Below, one piece after another: positions 19,396 through 27,910 of a stretch of DNA of 64,000 nt. Under the pieces are notes generated by a model that saw nothing but the letters and a program-made list of their open reading frames with translations, had not been told where the DNA came from and searched no databases. Position numbers and translations under genes: made by a program. Position 1 is the stretch's first letter. Every line of letters begins with the position of its first letter. This DNA comes from Symsagittifera roscoffensis (lineage: Eukaryota; Xenacoelomorpha; Acoela; Convolutidae): NCBI RefSeq assembly GCF_963678635.1, contig NC_087067.1, forward strand, positions 54,490,233-54,554,232, given 5' to 3'.

Positions 19396-20323
19396 TGAAT
19401 GGCAAATCATCAACGATATTGAACACTACCCACAGGGAGATTACTCGACACCGGAGCGGGAGACGGATTTGGAACAGAGCGAGATCGAGAGGAGGGAGAA
19501 TATGAACCTGAGGATATTAGAATGGATGCGCGATGTCAAGAACGGAAGTGACGAAGGACAAAGCATACAACAAGTTGACATATCGGCGGGAAAGCACATG
19601 AAAACGGAAAATCCTCTCTTTGGCTGGACGGCAACAGACAGGCCACTCGACATTCCGCCAGATAATTCAGACCCAGCATCATCGACGGGGACGTCGATAA
19701 ATAATTTTGTCCGGGGAGTGGGGGTAGGACTTACCCACACCGAAAATTTAATGATAAAGAAACTCAGAGAAGTGAGAGAAACGAGCGGACTGGAACTGGA
19801 CGGGGAGGAGGCCGAGCCTACCATAGGACGGAATTTCAAGACGAAGTTTGAAATACCAAACGAATACTCGGAAAATATCCTGATAACGGATAGTGACTTC
19901 ATTCTGTCAGACAGGACTAGCGCAATCTGTATCACGGCGGACATGAGTTTCAAATCAAGATTGGAAGCTGACTTCAAAAGAGAGTACCAGAATGTAGAGT
20001 TTCTGTTCAGACAGAGACCAGGACTGGGAGGGATGGCAGCGCTTCCACCGTCAGTGGCACAATTCCCGGGCAAATACCTGTGCTTCCTAGTGACGAGGGT
20101 CAAGGATAGGAACACGATCGAACCTGAACACGTGATGTTGGCACTAACAAGACTACGAGACTTCATGATTGAAAGAAGGATAACGGAGGTCTCAATGCCG
20201 GTGTATGACCCAAACAGGGGCAAATTGAGCCCAAGGGAATTGTACGCTATCCTACACGTGGTCTTCGCGGAAACGGAGATAATGGTACATCTTCATAAGA
20301 AATACTTCTTGAGCATCGCTTGA
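19373..20323 (+). CDS. Integrase C-terminal extension plus macrodomain-like protein (B)
   Basis: 316 residues, probably the C-terminal end of the pol polyprotein, now shifted in frame. Residues 1 to about 155 are acidic linker with a conserved RGVGVGLTHTEN word. Residues about 165-310 follow the macrodomain pattern of the TARG1/Poa1p type: a strand (ILITDSDFIL), then AICITADMSFK, a helix (EADFKREYQNVEFLFRQ), a GG turn, a strand (YLCFLVTR), a helix (LTRLRDFMIE), then VSMPVYDPNRGKL and ELYAILHVVF, ending in IMVHLHKK. Such proteins bind ADP-ribose and some remove it from proteins. In TARG1 the loop after the MP strand carries a catalytic Asp. Here it reads DPNRGKL, so binding is more likely than the same chemistry. 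The domain is conserved in A2 (34175-34741). Confidence 0.7.
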   Translation: MGELAADDEWQIINDIEHYPQGDYSTPERETDLEQSEIERRENMNLRILEWMRDVKNGSDEGQSIQQVDISAGKHMKTENPLFGWTATDRPLDIPPDNSDPASSTGTSINNFVRGVGVGLTHTENLMIKKLREVRETSGLELDGEEAEPTIGRNFKTKFEIPNEYSENILITDSDFILSDRTSAICITADMSFKSRLEADFKREYQNVEFLFRQRPGLGGMAALPPSVAQFPGKYLCFLVTRVKDRNTIEPEHVMLALTRLRDFMIERRITEVSMPVYDPNRGKLSPRELYAILHVVFAETEIMVHLHKKYFLSIA

Positions 20324-20791
20324 GTCGGGTACACGGGGGTCTCGAGTTGGGTATGAAGGGATATCGAGTTAGGTGTTGGGGTACAGAACAGGTAAAAGGT
20401 TCTTAAAGGTGATTGGCAGACAATTAAATTTTAAATGATTGTTGGTGCTAAAACATAAAATGAATCTGCATGCTTTTAGAAAATTTCCAATTGAACTGTT
20501 TTAGTAGAACGAAAAGGAAAGGGTTTTAACTATAGTGGCAAGGGGGGTTTTAGGTTAGGAACATAGCATGTTAGTCTAAAAATTGAGTGTTATTTTCAGA
20601 TTGATTTGGTAAAGTCAAATTGACTACCCAACTACATTCAATTGAAAGAAAGAAAGTTCTTGAACGAACACACAAGTTGAACAACGCTTCAAGAAGTTAA
20701 TTCTCAAGTACTCAAGTTGCTAAGGTAATTCACAAGTTGCTAAGGTAATTCACAAGTTGCTAATCCTCATGATCATCTAGAAATTATAGAA
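20324..20791 (+). other. Spacer between pol and the downstream module (B)
   Basis: About 470 nt with no ORF of note. At 20713-20764 a 20-bp unit (CAAGTTGCTAAGGTAATTCA) is repeated 2.6 times. The equivalent spacer in A2 is 33775-34174. A leader or splice region for the downstream gene would be expected here, but no strong splice signal stands out. Confidence 0.55.
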
Positions 20792-21628
20792 ATGGCAGAT
20801 CGATTCTGGAAAACCAGGCCATCGGCTCTGAAAAGGCCCACACTTGATGAGTTAATAAGACGCCTGAGGGATCTGGATTACACTCAAGTGGATGAGAGAA
20901 TGGCGGTGATGCTGAACGCCATCCTCCAATTGGAAGAACAGGGCGAATGTCGGCAGTCTGCAACAGAAGCGGTTCTAATGGTCGGCTACATCACTGATGG
21001 AATATCCAACCAAGAGCAAACCAGATGGCTGTCCTGGAGGAATAAGGGGATTCGACTTGGCAAGGAACCCTGGCTTGAGCAACAACATCGAGTATGGCGC
21101 ATGGGAGTTCCCCTCTACCGATCAGACCATCAGCAAGATCTACAGGCCAGAGCACGAGTAAGATGCCTTCAATGACGCGAGCGCAACAAACGAGGGAAGC
21201 GTATCCGGACCTCAGTACTATGAAGAGAGAGAGAGCTTGAGAGGACTCAGCGGGAGAGGAACAAGGCGAACCTCGACCGGGATCAAGCGAAGCTTGAGAG
21301 AGATCAGGCATAACTGGAGAGAGATCAAGCGGTCGTCGAAAAGGACCAAGCGCGGAGGGAACTTGATATGCTGAAAGCCGAGCATCTACAAGAACAAAGA
21401 GTGCGAGAGAATGGCGCGAATTGTGAGCAGCTGAAGTCGGAACTTGAGAGAATCCAGCAACGACAACGCGAGCTCGATATGCAGAAAGGGGCTAGGCCTA
21501 AGGAGCGAATGGTTACCGGCTCAAGGCCAGAGTCGCGTATGGAGGTGGACGAAGCTTCCAGATTGAAGGGACGATTTAACCTTGACCGCGCGGCTCGGGA
21601 GCATATGAATGAGGGGTTGGAGGTGTAG
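20792..21628 (+). pseudogene. N-terminal coiled-coil part of the downstream protein (B)
   Basis: A single frame runs from the ATG at 20792 to 21628, interrupted by three in-frame stops (21173, about 21221 and 21311) but no frameshift. The first about 65 residues (TLDELIRRLRDL, then MLNAILQLEEQGE and ATEAVLMV) match the start of the A2 ORF at 33774. Residues about 145-250 are a highly charged coiled coil built from LERDQA-like repeats. It should be the N-terminal part of the same protein that carries the SGNH hydrolase. A2 shows the same order: N-terminal domain, coiled coil, hydrolase. Confidence 0.65.
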
Positions 21629-21684
21629 ATACCAACTGAATCAACGTCCTCCCTGCGTGGCCTAGAGACACAAACAATACGCCA

Positions 21685-23121
21685 TTGATGGACGTCGCGC
21701 TGCGTGGGTATACCCCAAGTTCAACCTCGAGTGGTAGTCAGGTGAGCGGTAGCTCGTCACGACTGAAAGAATTGAACGAGAGGCTACAGCTAAGGAATCG
21801 TGAGAGTCCAGCAAGAGTGGAGCTACCCCCGACGTGGAGGAAGCAACCTATCAGGAGTGTGGTGATCTCAAGCTACAAGAAGAACACAGAAGGCAGATAA
21901 CACAGGCACAATCGTATGGATTGGAGCACGGCACAGAGAGTCAGGAGGGATTGCTTCCATGACGCGGCTTGGGTGGAATACCTCACGCAGCCACGTGTGC
22001 CAGAGGGGGCGGTCCACCTGATCGTAGGGGACAGCCTGCTGCGGGTGCTGACCCTGATTCAATCACATTGGCAAACGGGGATCTTGAGTTTCGCTGGAGC
22101 TGCGACGCCACAGATGTTGGCAACACTTGAGATGCTAGGGATGGCAAGAGTGTACACGGTAACTCTAATGATCGGGACGAATGACGTGTCCAGGGGGGAG
22201 GCCAGGATGGTGACGAGGCTACATGACAAGATGAACTGCATCCTTGAGGAATTGCGGATCCAAATGGATCCTGCCATTCTCACGGTGTGCACCATTCCTT
22301 ACAACATGAAGGAGGACCAATACGCGATGGAGATGAACACGAAGGTGCGAAACCTGAACGAAATTTTCAGGCAAATACATCAAAGGAGTGTCCTCCCCGT
22401 TGGATTACAGGACGTAGCCGAGCAGATGGAGCGATCTGTTTTCCCCGACGACGCATCCTCAGACGGGATCCACTTTGACAGGCCTAGGGGAGTGGAGTGG
22501 TTGAATGACGTTTTCCAAAGGCATATAAGCGCGTTGGAGGCAGACTTGCTGGAGACGGCCCAATTCACATTCGGACCACCTCCAAATCCCCCTTTCCTCG
22601 CCTCAAGAACTCTATCCAGTCGCCTGGGGGCGAGGGTCGATTCTACAGACAGCTCGAGGAGCAGCCGGACCAGATTATCAGGCGCAGCACCCATGGAGGC
22701 CGAGGAGGCAACGTCATCAACACCTCAGAGTTCGGTAATATCCTCGGTGGTGGTGGTGGAGAGCAAGAGGGTGGAGAGGCTAGCGGAGACCAGTAGGTCG
22801 AGATATGTGGAGAAGGTGAAAGAGCTGGACTTGGAAGATCTGGAGTGCAGGCAAGAGTTGGCGGAAGCTTTGGGTCTTGAGCGAGTGTCACACGAGGACT
22901 TAAGTAGACACCAGTGCGTGGACTGGTTGAAGGCTCACGAAACGCATTTCTCAAGAGCGAGAATGATGGAGACGGCGGATCTGACTGGGATTCCCACAAA
23001 ATCGGTCATGGGACCCATCAGTTACAGGCCTCTCAAGTTGCTGGGGAGTCCGGGACTCGTGGTGGAGCCTCCCAAGCATCGAACAAGCATTGCCAGAATT
23101 AGGTTGGCAACTCCAGCATAG
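21685..23121 (+). CDS. SGNH/GDSL hydrolase domain protein (B)
   Basis: The 401-residue main ORF starts at 21916. The same frame is open back to 21685 except for one TAA at 21898, so the protein is probably longer. Numbered from 21916, the SGNH blocks are all present: block I IVGDSLL (Ser40), block II FAGAAT (Gly61), block III IGTND (Asn89), block V SDGIHF (Asp183, His186). The active-site set is complete, so the domain could be an active esterase or deacetylase. Residues about 230-400 are a low-complexity, charged tail. GDSL-type esterases occur in some LINE ORF1 proteins. In a Ty3-like element it is unexpected. A2 keeps blocks I-III (32212-33537). The substrate is unknown. Confidence 0.78.
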
Positions 23122-23126
23122 TTGAG

Positions 23127-23996
23127 ATGGTGGACAAACTGTTGGACCCAAGGGAGATGGAACTGCCGGACGCCGCCTATGAAGGTACGAGGTTGGCAGA
23201 CGATCCTAGATACGGAAAACCCTGCGGGAACACCCAATTGGCCAAGACTTTGGCAGTTTATGACAGAGCAGATCCAGCCGCTGCGAGGGTGGTCATCATA
23301 GCGGGATCGGACTTCGAGGGAACGTCTCCCAAGTTGTTTTGGCCGGAAACTTTGATATACTCACTACCGGGAGCGGAGCTGAACCAAATGTTAACCTTGG
23401 TGGTAGCAATAAAATCGGAGATGCCTTGCGAGCCCGAGCTACTACTGTTTGCGGGAATGAATGACCACCTGCATGCGACAGGGTTTCTTGAGCAGCTCAA
23501 GGGTGATGAACCAGCGCCGAAGAGAATCTGGGAAGCTATCCAGACGTTATTTGCAGCGATGAATGAGGTACAAGAGAACGTTGCCTCACGATTTGGTTCC
23601 AAGACAAGAGTGGTGTTCACGACGTCCCCCGGGTACGCGAGCATTCCTCCCGCTCTGCAATTTGTATATGCGGTCTTGATCTTGATAGCTGAAGGGAATG
23701 GGTGGCGCATCCTGATGGCAGCTCCCAATCGGGAGTTGGAACCGACGAACTTAAGACTTCGCAAGTCAGAACTGGCGGCGGCGTGGGAGGATGTGTCCCA
23801 CGCGTTGAGGGGCTTCTACGAGTTGGCAGATATCCTCATTGTATTGGAGGAGGTCCTCTTGCTGGAGATATCAAACTTCGCCAGGCAACTCAAGCTCAGT
23901 CCGGCTATAGGGGATGATCATCCAATAGTAACTCACCTGACGTTCAGCCTGTGGTTTCGAAGCATGGAGTTAACTATCACAACTATCCTCTTGTGA
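23127..23996 (+). CDS. Second SGNH-like domain protein (B)
   Basis: 289 residues starting 6 nt after the hydrolase stop. It has the topology of an SGNH fold: a strand ending in AGSD (residues 59-62), a Gly at 83 (LPGAEL), and LFAGMNDHL (Gly110, Asn112, Asp113), which mimics the GxND block III. The nucleophile block reads G-S-D instead of GDS and no clear DxxH block V is seen, so it may be a non-catalytic paralogue of the preceding domain. The C-terminal about 100 residues are conserved-looking helices. It then shifts frame into 23951-24340. The similarity to the first domain is structural inference from motif order. Confidence 0.55.
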   Translation: MVDKLLDPREMELPDAAYEGTRLADDPRYGKPCGNTQLAKTLAVYDRADPAAARVVIIAGSDFEGTSPKLFWPETLIYSLPGAELNQMLTLVVAIKSEMPCEPELLLFAGMNDHLHATGFLEQLKGDEPAPKRIWEAIQTLFAAMNEVQENVASRFGSKTRVVFTTSPGYASIPPALQFVYAVLILIAEGNGWRILMAAPNRELEPTNLRLRKSELAAAWEDVSHALRGFYELADILIVLEEVLLLEISNFARQLKLSPAIGDDHPIVTHLTFSLWFRSMELTITTILL

Positions 23997-24340
23997 AGCA
24001 AATCTGGGATTTTCTTGAGGAGCAGCTGGAAGTGGCCGAGAAAAGGGAAATGACGGTGTCCAGGTTCGTCACAGCGGCCAACGAGGTCACGATTGGAGGA
24101 GTTTGGAGGGAGCACGCGAAGGGTGAGCTGAAGACGAGGAGGGATCACGAGATTCTTGAGTTCTTGAGTCCTTGTTGGGAGAAAGAATTCATGGCTGGAG
24201 TGTTTGGTGCAAAGGAAACCATTTTTGGAGCCTTTGTACAAGAAATACTGAGCATGCCCATCAGCCTGTTGTACCTAGTACCTATTCAACATGGGTCCAG
24301 CGTATATGCTCAGTCGGCGTGTGGAAACAATACGGATTGA
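23951..24340 (+). pseudogene. Downstream module segment, unknown (B)
   Basis: A 129-codon open frame overlapping both neighbours. The likely coding content is residues 13-115 (KQIWDFLEEQLEVAEKREM, then VTIGGVWREHAKGELKTRR and FGAFVQEILSMPISLL). It appears to be the middle of a longer protein whose earlier part is at 23127-23996 and later part at 24291-25310, split by small indels. No known motif was recognised. Confidence 0.45.
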
Positions 24341-25310
24341 CGGATATCTGGCACTGGTGCTCCTGACCCATGGTGAACTGGTGTCATTTCATCGGCTAAT
24401 GAAATATGGGGAGCCCCTGTCGATGGGAAAAACCCACTCGAGCATTGACACTTATTCATACAAGTGTGCTGCCGGACTGAAGACGCTGCTAGTGCAGTAC
24501 CTCCTGATGCAGAACCGACACCTGACTGGTGAAGAGAAGAACCCAAAGACGCGAGATGAATGGAGGAAAATGAATGGGGGCATGCCTCTGTTGACAGACC
24601 TGTGCCTGGCCATGAGATCGGACCCCATGGGGATAGTCCGGGGACAGGAGGAGGTCGTAACCTGCATTTATGGACCGGCCGTGACATACGCGTTTCCAGA
24701 TCCTCTGGTGACAGCTTATCGCTACTCAGTGACCCACTTGAGCCTCATAAGTATACTGGATAGGACGACACTCAATTGGTGTCAGCAAGAGGTGCTGAGG
24801 GCACAAATGAGCAACACGGTGCTCTTCGGAAAAGTGAAGGACCCAGAGTTGATGGTATACAGTTTCCGAGGACAACTGCAGTGTAGGATGGGAGGTAAAC
24901 GCGAAGGCCCCATCGAAACTTACCCCAAGTTCTCGAACCTAAATCCTCTGACGGCGAGTGGGCAAGAGTCCTTGAGAATTCCCGCATGGAAGAAGAGCTT
25001 CGAGTTGGTGAAGAGGGAGCTAGAGGCAATACTGGAGAAGGAAGTCCTACCAACAAGCATTCCAGAGTTCCCAACAGTGAGGAGAATGACCCTGGGGATG
25101 AACAGTTCCCTGGTGGTCCCGTCCCTGTTCACGAGAGCAGCGGCTGAAGAGCAACAGAGGGAAATCACCGATGGCTGGGATCCCCTATTCATCGGCTACA
25201 CTGCAGCAGTTTATTTTCACACTAGCGATATAAAAATAAACTCATGGACGACTCAAGCAAAGAAGATGAGAGGCTCGATGCCCCCGAAATTCGATGTGCG
25301 AGAAGATTGA
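24291..25310 (+). CDS. Large unknown protein of the downstream module (B)
   Basis: 339 residues, predominantly helical, with no transmembrane segment and no recognised catalytic motif. Notable words are SSIDTYSYKCAAGLKTLLVQ, IYGPAVTYAFPDPLVTAYRY, TLNWCQQEVLRAQMSNTVLF and RRMTLGMNSSLVVPSLFTRA. The composition and lack of low complexity suggest a well-folded domain. It probably continues from 23951-24340 and into 25244-25513 after frameshifts. The corresponding region is deleted in A2, so its conservation cannot be tested within the window. Confidence 0.55.
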   Translation: MGPAYMLSRRVETIRIDGYLALVLLTHGELVSFHRLMKYGEPLSMGKTHSSIDTYSYKCAAGLKTLLVQYLLMQNRHLTGEEKNPKTRDEWRKMNGGMPLLTDLCLAMRSDPMGIVRGQEEVVTCIYGPAVTYAFPDPLVTAYRYSVTHLSLISILDRTTLNWCQQEVLRAQMSNTVLFGKVKDPELMVYSFRGQLQCRMGGKREGPIETYPKFSNLNPLTASGQESLRIPAWKKSFELVKRELEAILEKEVLPTSIPEFPTVRRMTLGMNSSLVVPSLFTRAAAEEQQREITDGWDPLFIGYTAAVYFHTSDIKINSWTTQAKKMRGSMPPKFDVRED

Positions 25311-25497
25311 GAACACTTGAGCGGGCGGGTCTGGAGAACATAATGCCGGTGTGGGATGATGGCAGGATGATCGTGGAGGAAGGACACATTGCACTAAAGG
25401 ACGATATGAAGTTTGCCACGAGAAGATACCGGGCACCTTACGGACTGGAGCAAGTGGAGATGAGACAGGAGGGGAGGAGCTGGATGCAGCAGGCCCA

Positions 25498-26304
25498 TTG
25501 TATGTGGCTCTGACAGAGTACAAGAAACCGGGTCCGACAACACCATCACCCCTGTCGGTGGGCACCCCTGGTGATAAAAGGAGCGGCCCTGTAGAAGATC
25601 GATTCAGGAGGATTCTTGAGAGAAGAAGAGTAGAATCAGGAGAGGAAAGCATGGACGAGACTCTCAGCGAGGCAGGAGAGGATATGGAAGTGGGAAACAC
25701 ACCAGAGCCAAAACCATCAGAGGAGGAATTCACCACTCAAGAACTGTTGAAGGATCTGAGCGGAGAAAATTGGGCAGACACTGCCACGCCACCTCTGACC
25801 TCATCTCCCCGCAAGAATCTAGAGTTACCACTGACGAGCGAGACTCCTAATATGGGCATGATATTCCTGAGCGCAGAAGGAAGGGAGAAGAACACCTTTG
25901 AGGGAAACAGGGATGCGTTCCTAGGCACCCTGGATGAGGACGCTTGGCGAGAATTCTTGAGCGATTTCAATCAAGAAGTGAATGACGAGATCACATTGGA
26001 TGATTTCAAGGAAGAGCTCTGGGACACGGGTATGAAGTTTGGAGAACCTGTCCTGATGGGGACAGGTCTGGAGGAGAAAGCTAGAGGAGAACTGCTGAGA
26101 AAGGCATCACGGAAGACCAAAGAGGACGAATGTAAAGACAGCTCTACTCTGAAACAAAAAACTGTCAATAAAATAATTGAAAGTGTAAGGGGGGATAAGT
26201 TCAAAACTAGTAATACAATTAAAAGTACTAATATCCTTAAGGCTCGAGCAGGGGGAGGCAAGAGTTGGAAGGGTTGGATGGAGACAAAGAAGTCGAATCA
26301 GTGA
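25498..26304 (+). CDS. Acidic, mostly disordered ORF of the downstream module (B)
   Basis: 268 codons. The sense frame is already open upstream of 25498, so the start is not real. The protein is rich in Glu, Ser and Pro with several low-complexity stretches, then a helical part (residues about 140-200, WREFLSDFNQEVNDEITLDD). It becomes Lys-rich at the end. It could be a linker region of the larger module protein. An overlapping frame at 25244-25513 (LRTLERAGLENIMPVWDDG) is probably the preceding segment after a frameshift. Confidence 0.45.
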   Translation: MYVALTEYKKPGPTTPSPLSVGTPGDKRSGPVEDRFRRILERRRVESGEESMDETLSEAGEDMEVGNTPEPKPSEEEFTTQELLKDLSGENWADTATPPLTSSPRKNLELPLTSETPNMGMIFLSAEGREKNTFEGNRDAFLGTLDEDAWREFLSDFNQEVNDEITLDDFKEELWDTGMKFGEPVLMGTGLEEKARGELLRKASRKTKEDECKDSSTLKQKTVNKIIESVRGDKFKTSNTIKSTNILKARAGGGKSWKGWMETKKSNQ

Positions 26305-27590
26305 TGATAACGGCAACGCCCCCAAGTAAAGACGTGAGGTCTCGCAAGTGGAAGAGAGAGGTGGAGGGATTGGGTAGTCCTTCAGCGGATGCGGTCTCGG
26401 AGAAAAACTTGAGAGAGACGGCCACCATGGTTCTGGCACGATGGAAGACAGCAGCCTACAAGAGTAGCTACGAACCAAGGAAACTGCTCGAGGTAGAAAG
26501 AGAGTTGGAGATCCCCACCAGCTCAACAACGGAAGAAGACTTCAAGCCTCAGGGGACAAAAATGAAACGAGGTTCGACGAGCAGGCAGACATGGGAAGTG
26601 GACGTCGGCAAAGAATGGGTCTCAAATGAACTTCAGGCCACTGGGAAGCAAGTGACTAGCGATCCTCTTGAGAAGAATAAAACGAGGAACACCTCCCGAC
26701 CGTGATGGGTGGCCCTGGAAACATTGAAGGAATTGGAAGATTGTCTAAAGAAGCTCGAAAGTGGAGTGTCACGCAAACGACGCAACTGGGCTACCCAGCA
26801 GAAAGCTGACATCAACAAATTGGAATTGGGGAGCCAACTGAAGAGAACTTGGCAGAACTTGTTGAGGGATCATTTTGAAGAAGCGATGAGAACATCCTCA
26901 TCGGCATCGCCGTTGATGGCGAATCCCTTCATTAGAACCGCAGGACAACTGATGTTCGCGTGGAGCCTGGTGGGAATAGAGTTAGAGACACTGACGTCGT
27001 ATGATAAGTTGAAATTGGGAGGCAAGAATCTAGAGTTGTATCAAGTGCTGATGCAACACGTTGCTAGGGATAACTCAGGCTTGAGTCTGGCGAGGAGGAA
27101 GGATGCTACCTGTTTCTTGAGGTGGATAATGTCGATGATGACTGATAGTACCATCCTAGCATGTCACCAAAGAGCAATAGGAAGCAAGACGGTGGAAAGG
27201 AGAGTCTCAGCAGTCATCTTGAACGTATACCAAAGTACTGGGATAGAAAAGGAGGATGGTTCCAGGCAGTCTCTAGAGAGCCACAGGAAGTTATATGAGA
27301 TACGGAGATTCTACAACAAGAAGTTCGAGGAGAAACACGACGTGCACCGTAACTTGGCCTCGTCAGGAGAGAACTTGAAACCCAATAAAAAGGGAGAGTA
27401 CCAGTATGTGTCTGGAGTGATGGGGATAGCATACAACCCTTTCCTGGACTGGGAAGCCGGAGGCGCTCACAGGAACTACGAGGTGGTGGAGTTTCTAAAG
27501 TTCTGGACAGAGAAAATAGTGGAGATAGACACTGTAGAGAGAGAAGGCACCAGAAGTAATAAGTGCGCTCAAGTAAAAGAGTCGAACTGA
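26265..27590 (+). pseudogene. Helical unknown protein with one in-frame stop (B)
   Basis: One frame from 26265 to 27590 interrupted only by a TGA at 26703-26705. The part before the stop is charged and disordered. The part after it (294 codons) is a helical domain, for example LKELEDCLKKLESGVSRKRR, then ELYQVLMQHVARDN, KDATCFLRWIMSMMTDS and AYNPFLDWEAGGAHRNY. The function is unknown. Lack of further damage across 1.3 kb argues for relatively recent decay. Confidence 0.5.
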
Positions 27591-27910
27591 AGATGGGTAA
27601 CGGGAATGCCATGTTGGTCACGAATCTGGGAGTGGTGTGGAAATTGCTGAGGCCCTCCTGGTGTCCACATCCCCATGCGAGCCTGATCGAGGAAGTCACG
27701 GAGCGAGTGAGATTAGCACCAGCAGACGATGAAGATCTGGCGACATTGAGTATAAGGCATAGACTGATCCTGCCTCGAGTGAAGGAGTCAAGTGAAGTGA
27801 CGAGTAGACTAGGGTCGGTGAAGAAAATGGAGCCGGGCAGTTGTCTTGATTCGACGTGTGGAAATGGCGAGCACACCTGCGATGGACGGTCATGCGTCAG
27901 GATACAGTAG
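27563..27910 (+). pseudogene. Bridge segment of the downstream module (B)
   Basis: A 115-codon open frame between the two helical proteins, overlapping both. It contains MLVTNLGVVWKLLRPSWCPH and LIEEVTERVRLAPADDEDLA, which look like folded protein, and then Cys-rich sequence near the end that may belong to another frame. It is likely another frameshifted piece of the same coding region. Confidence 0.35.

Noticed and set aside
19103..20223. Minus-strand ORFs overlapping the B integrase/macrodomain (for example 260 codons at 19441-20223)
   Set aside because: The + strand frame is homologous to A2 pol; the minus frames are antisense shadows without family support.
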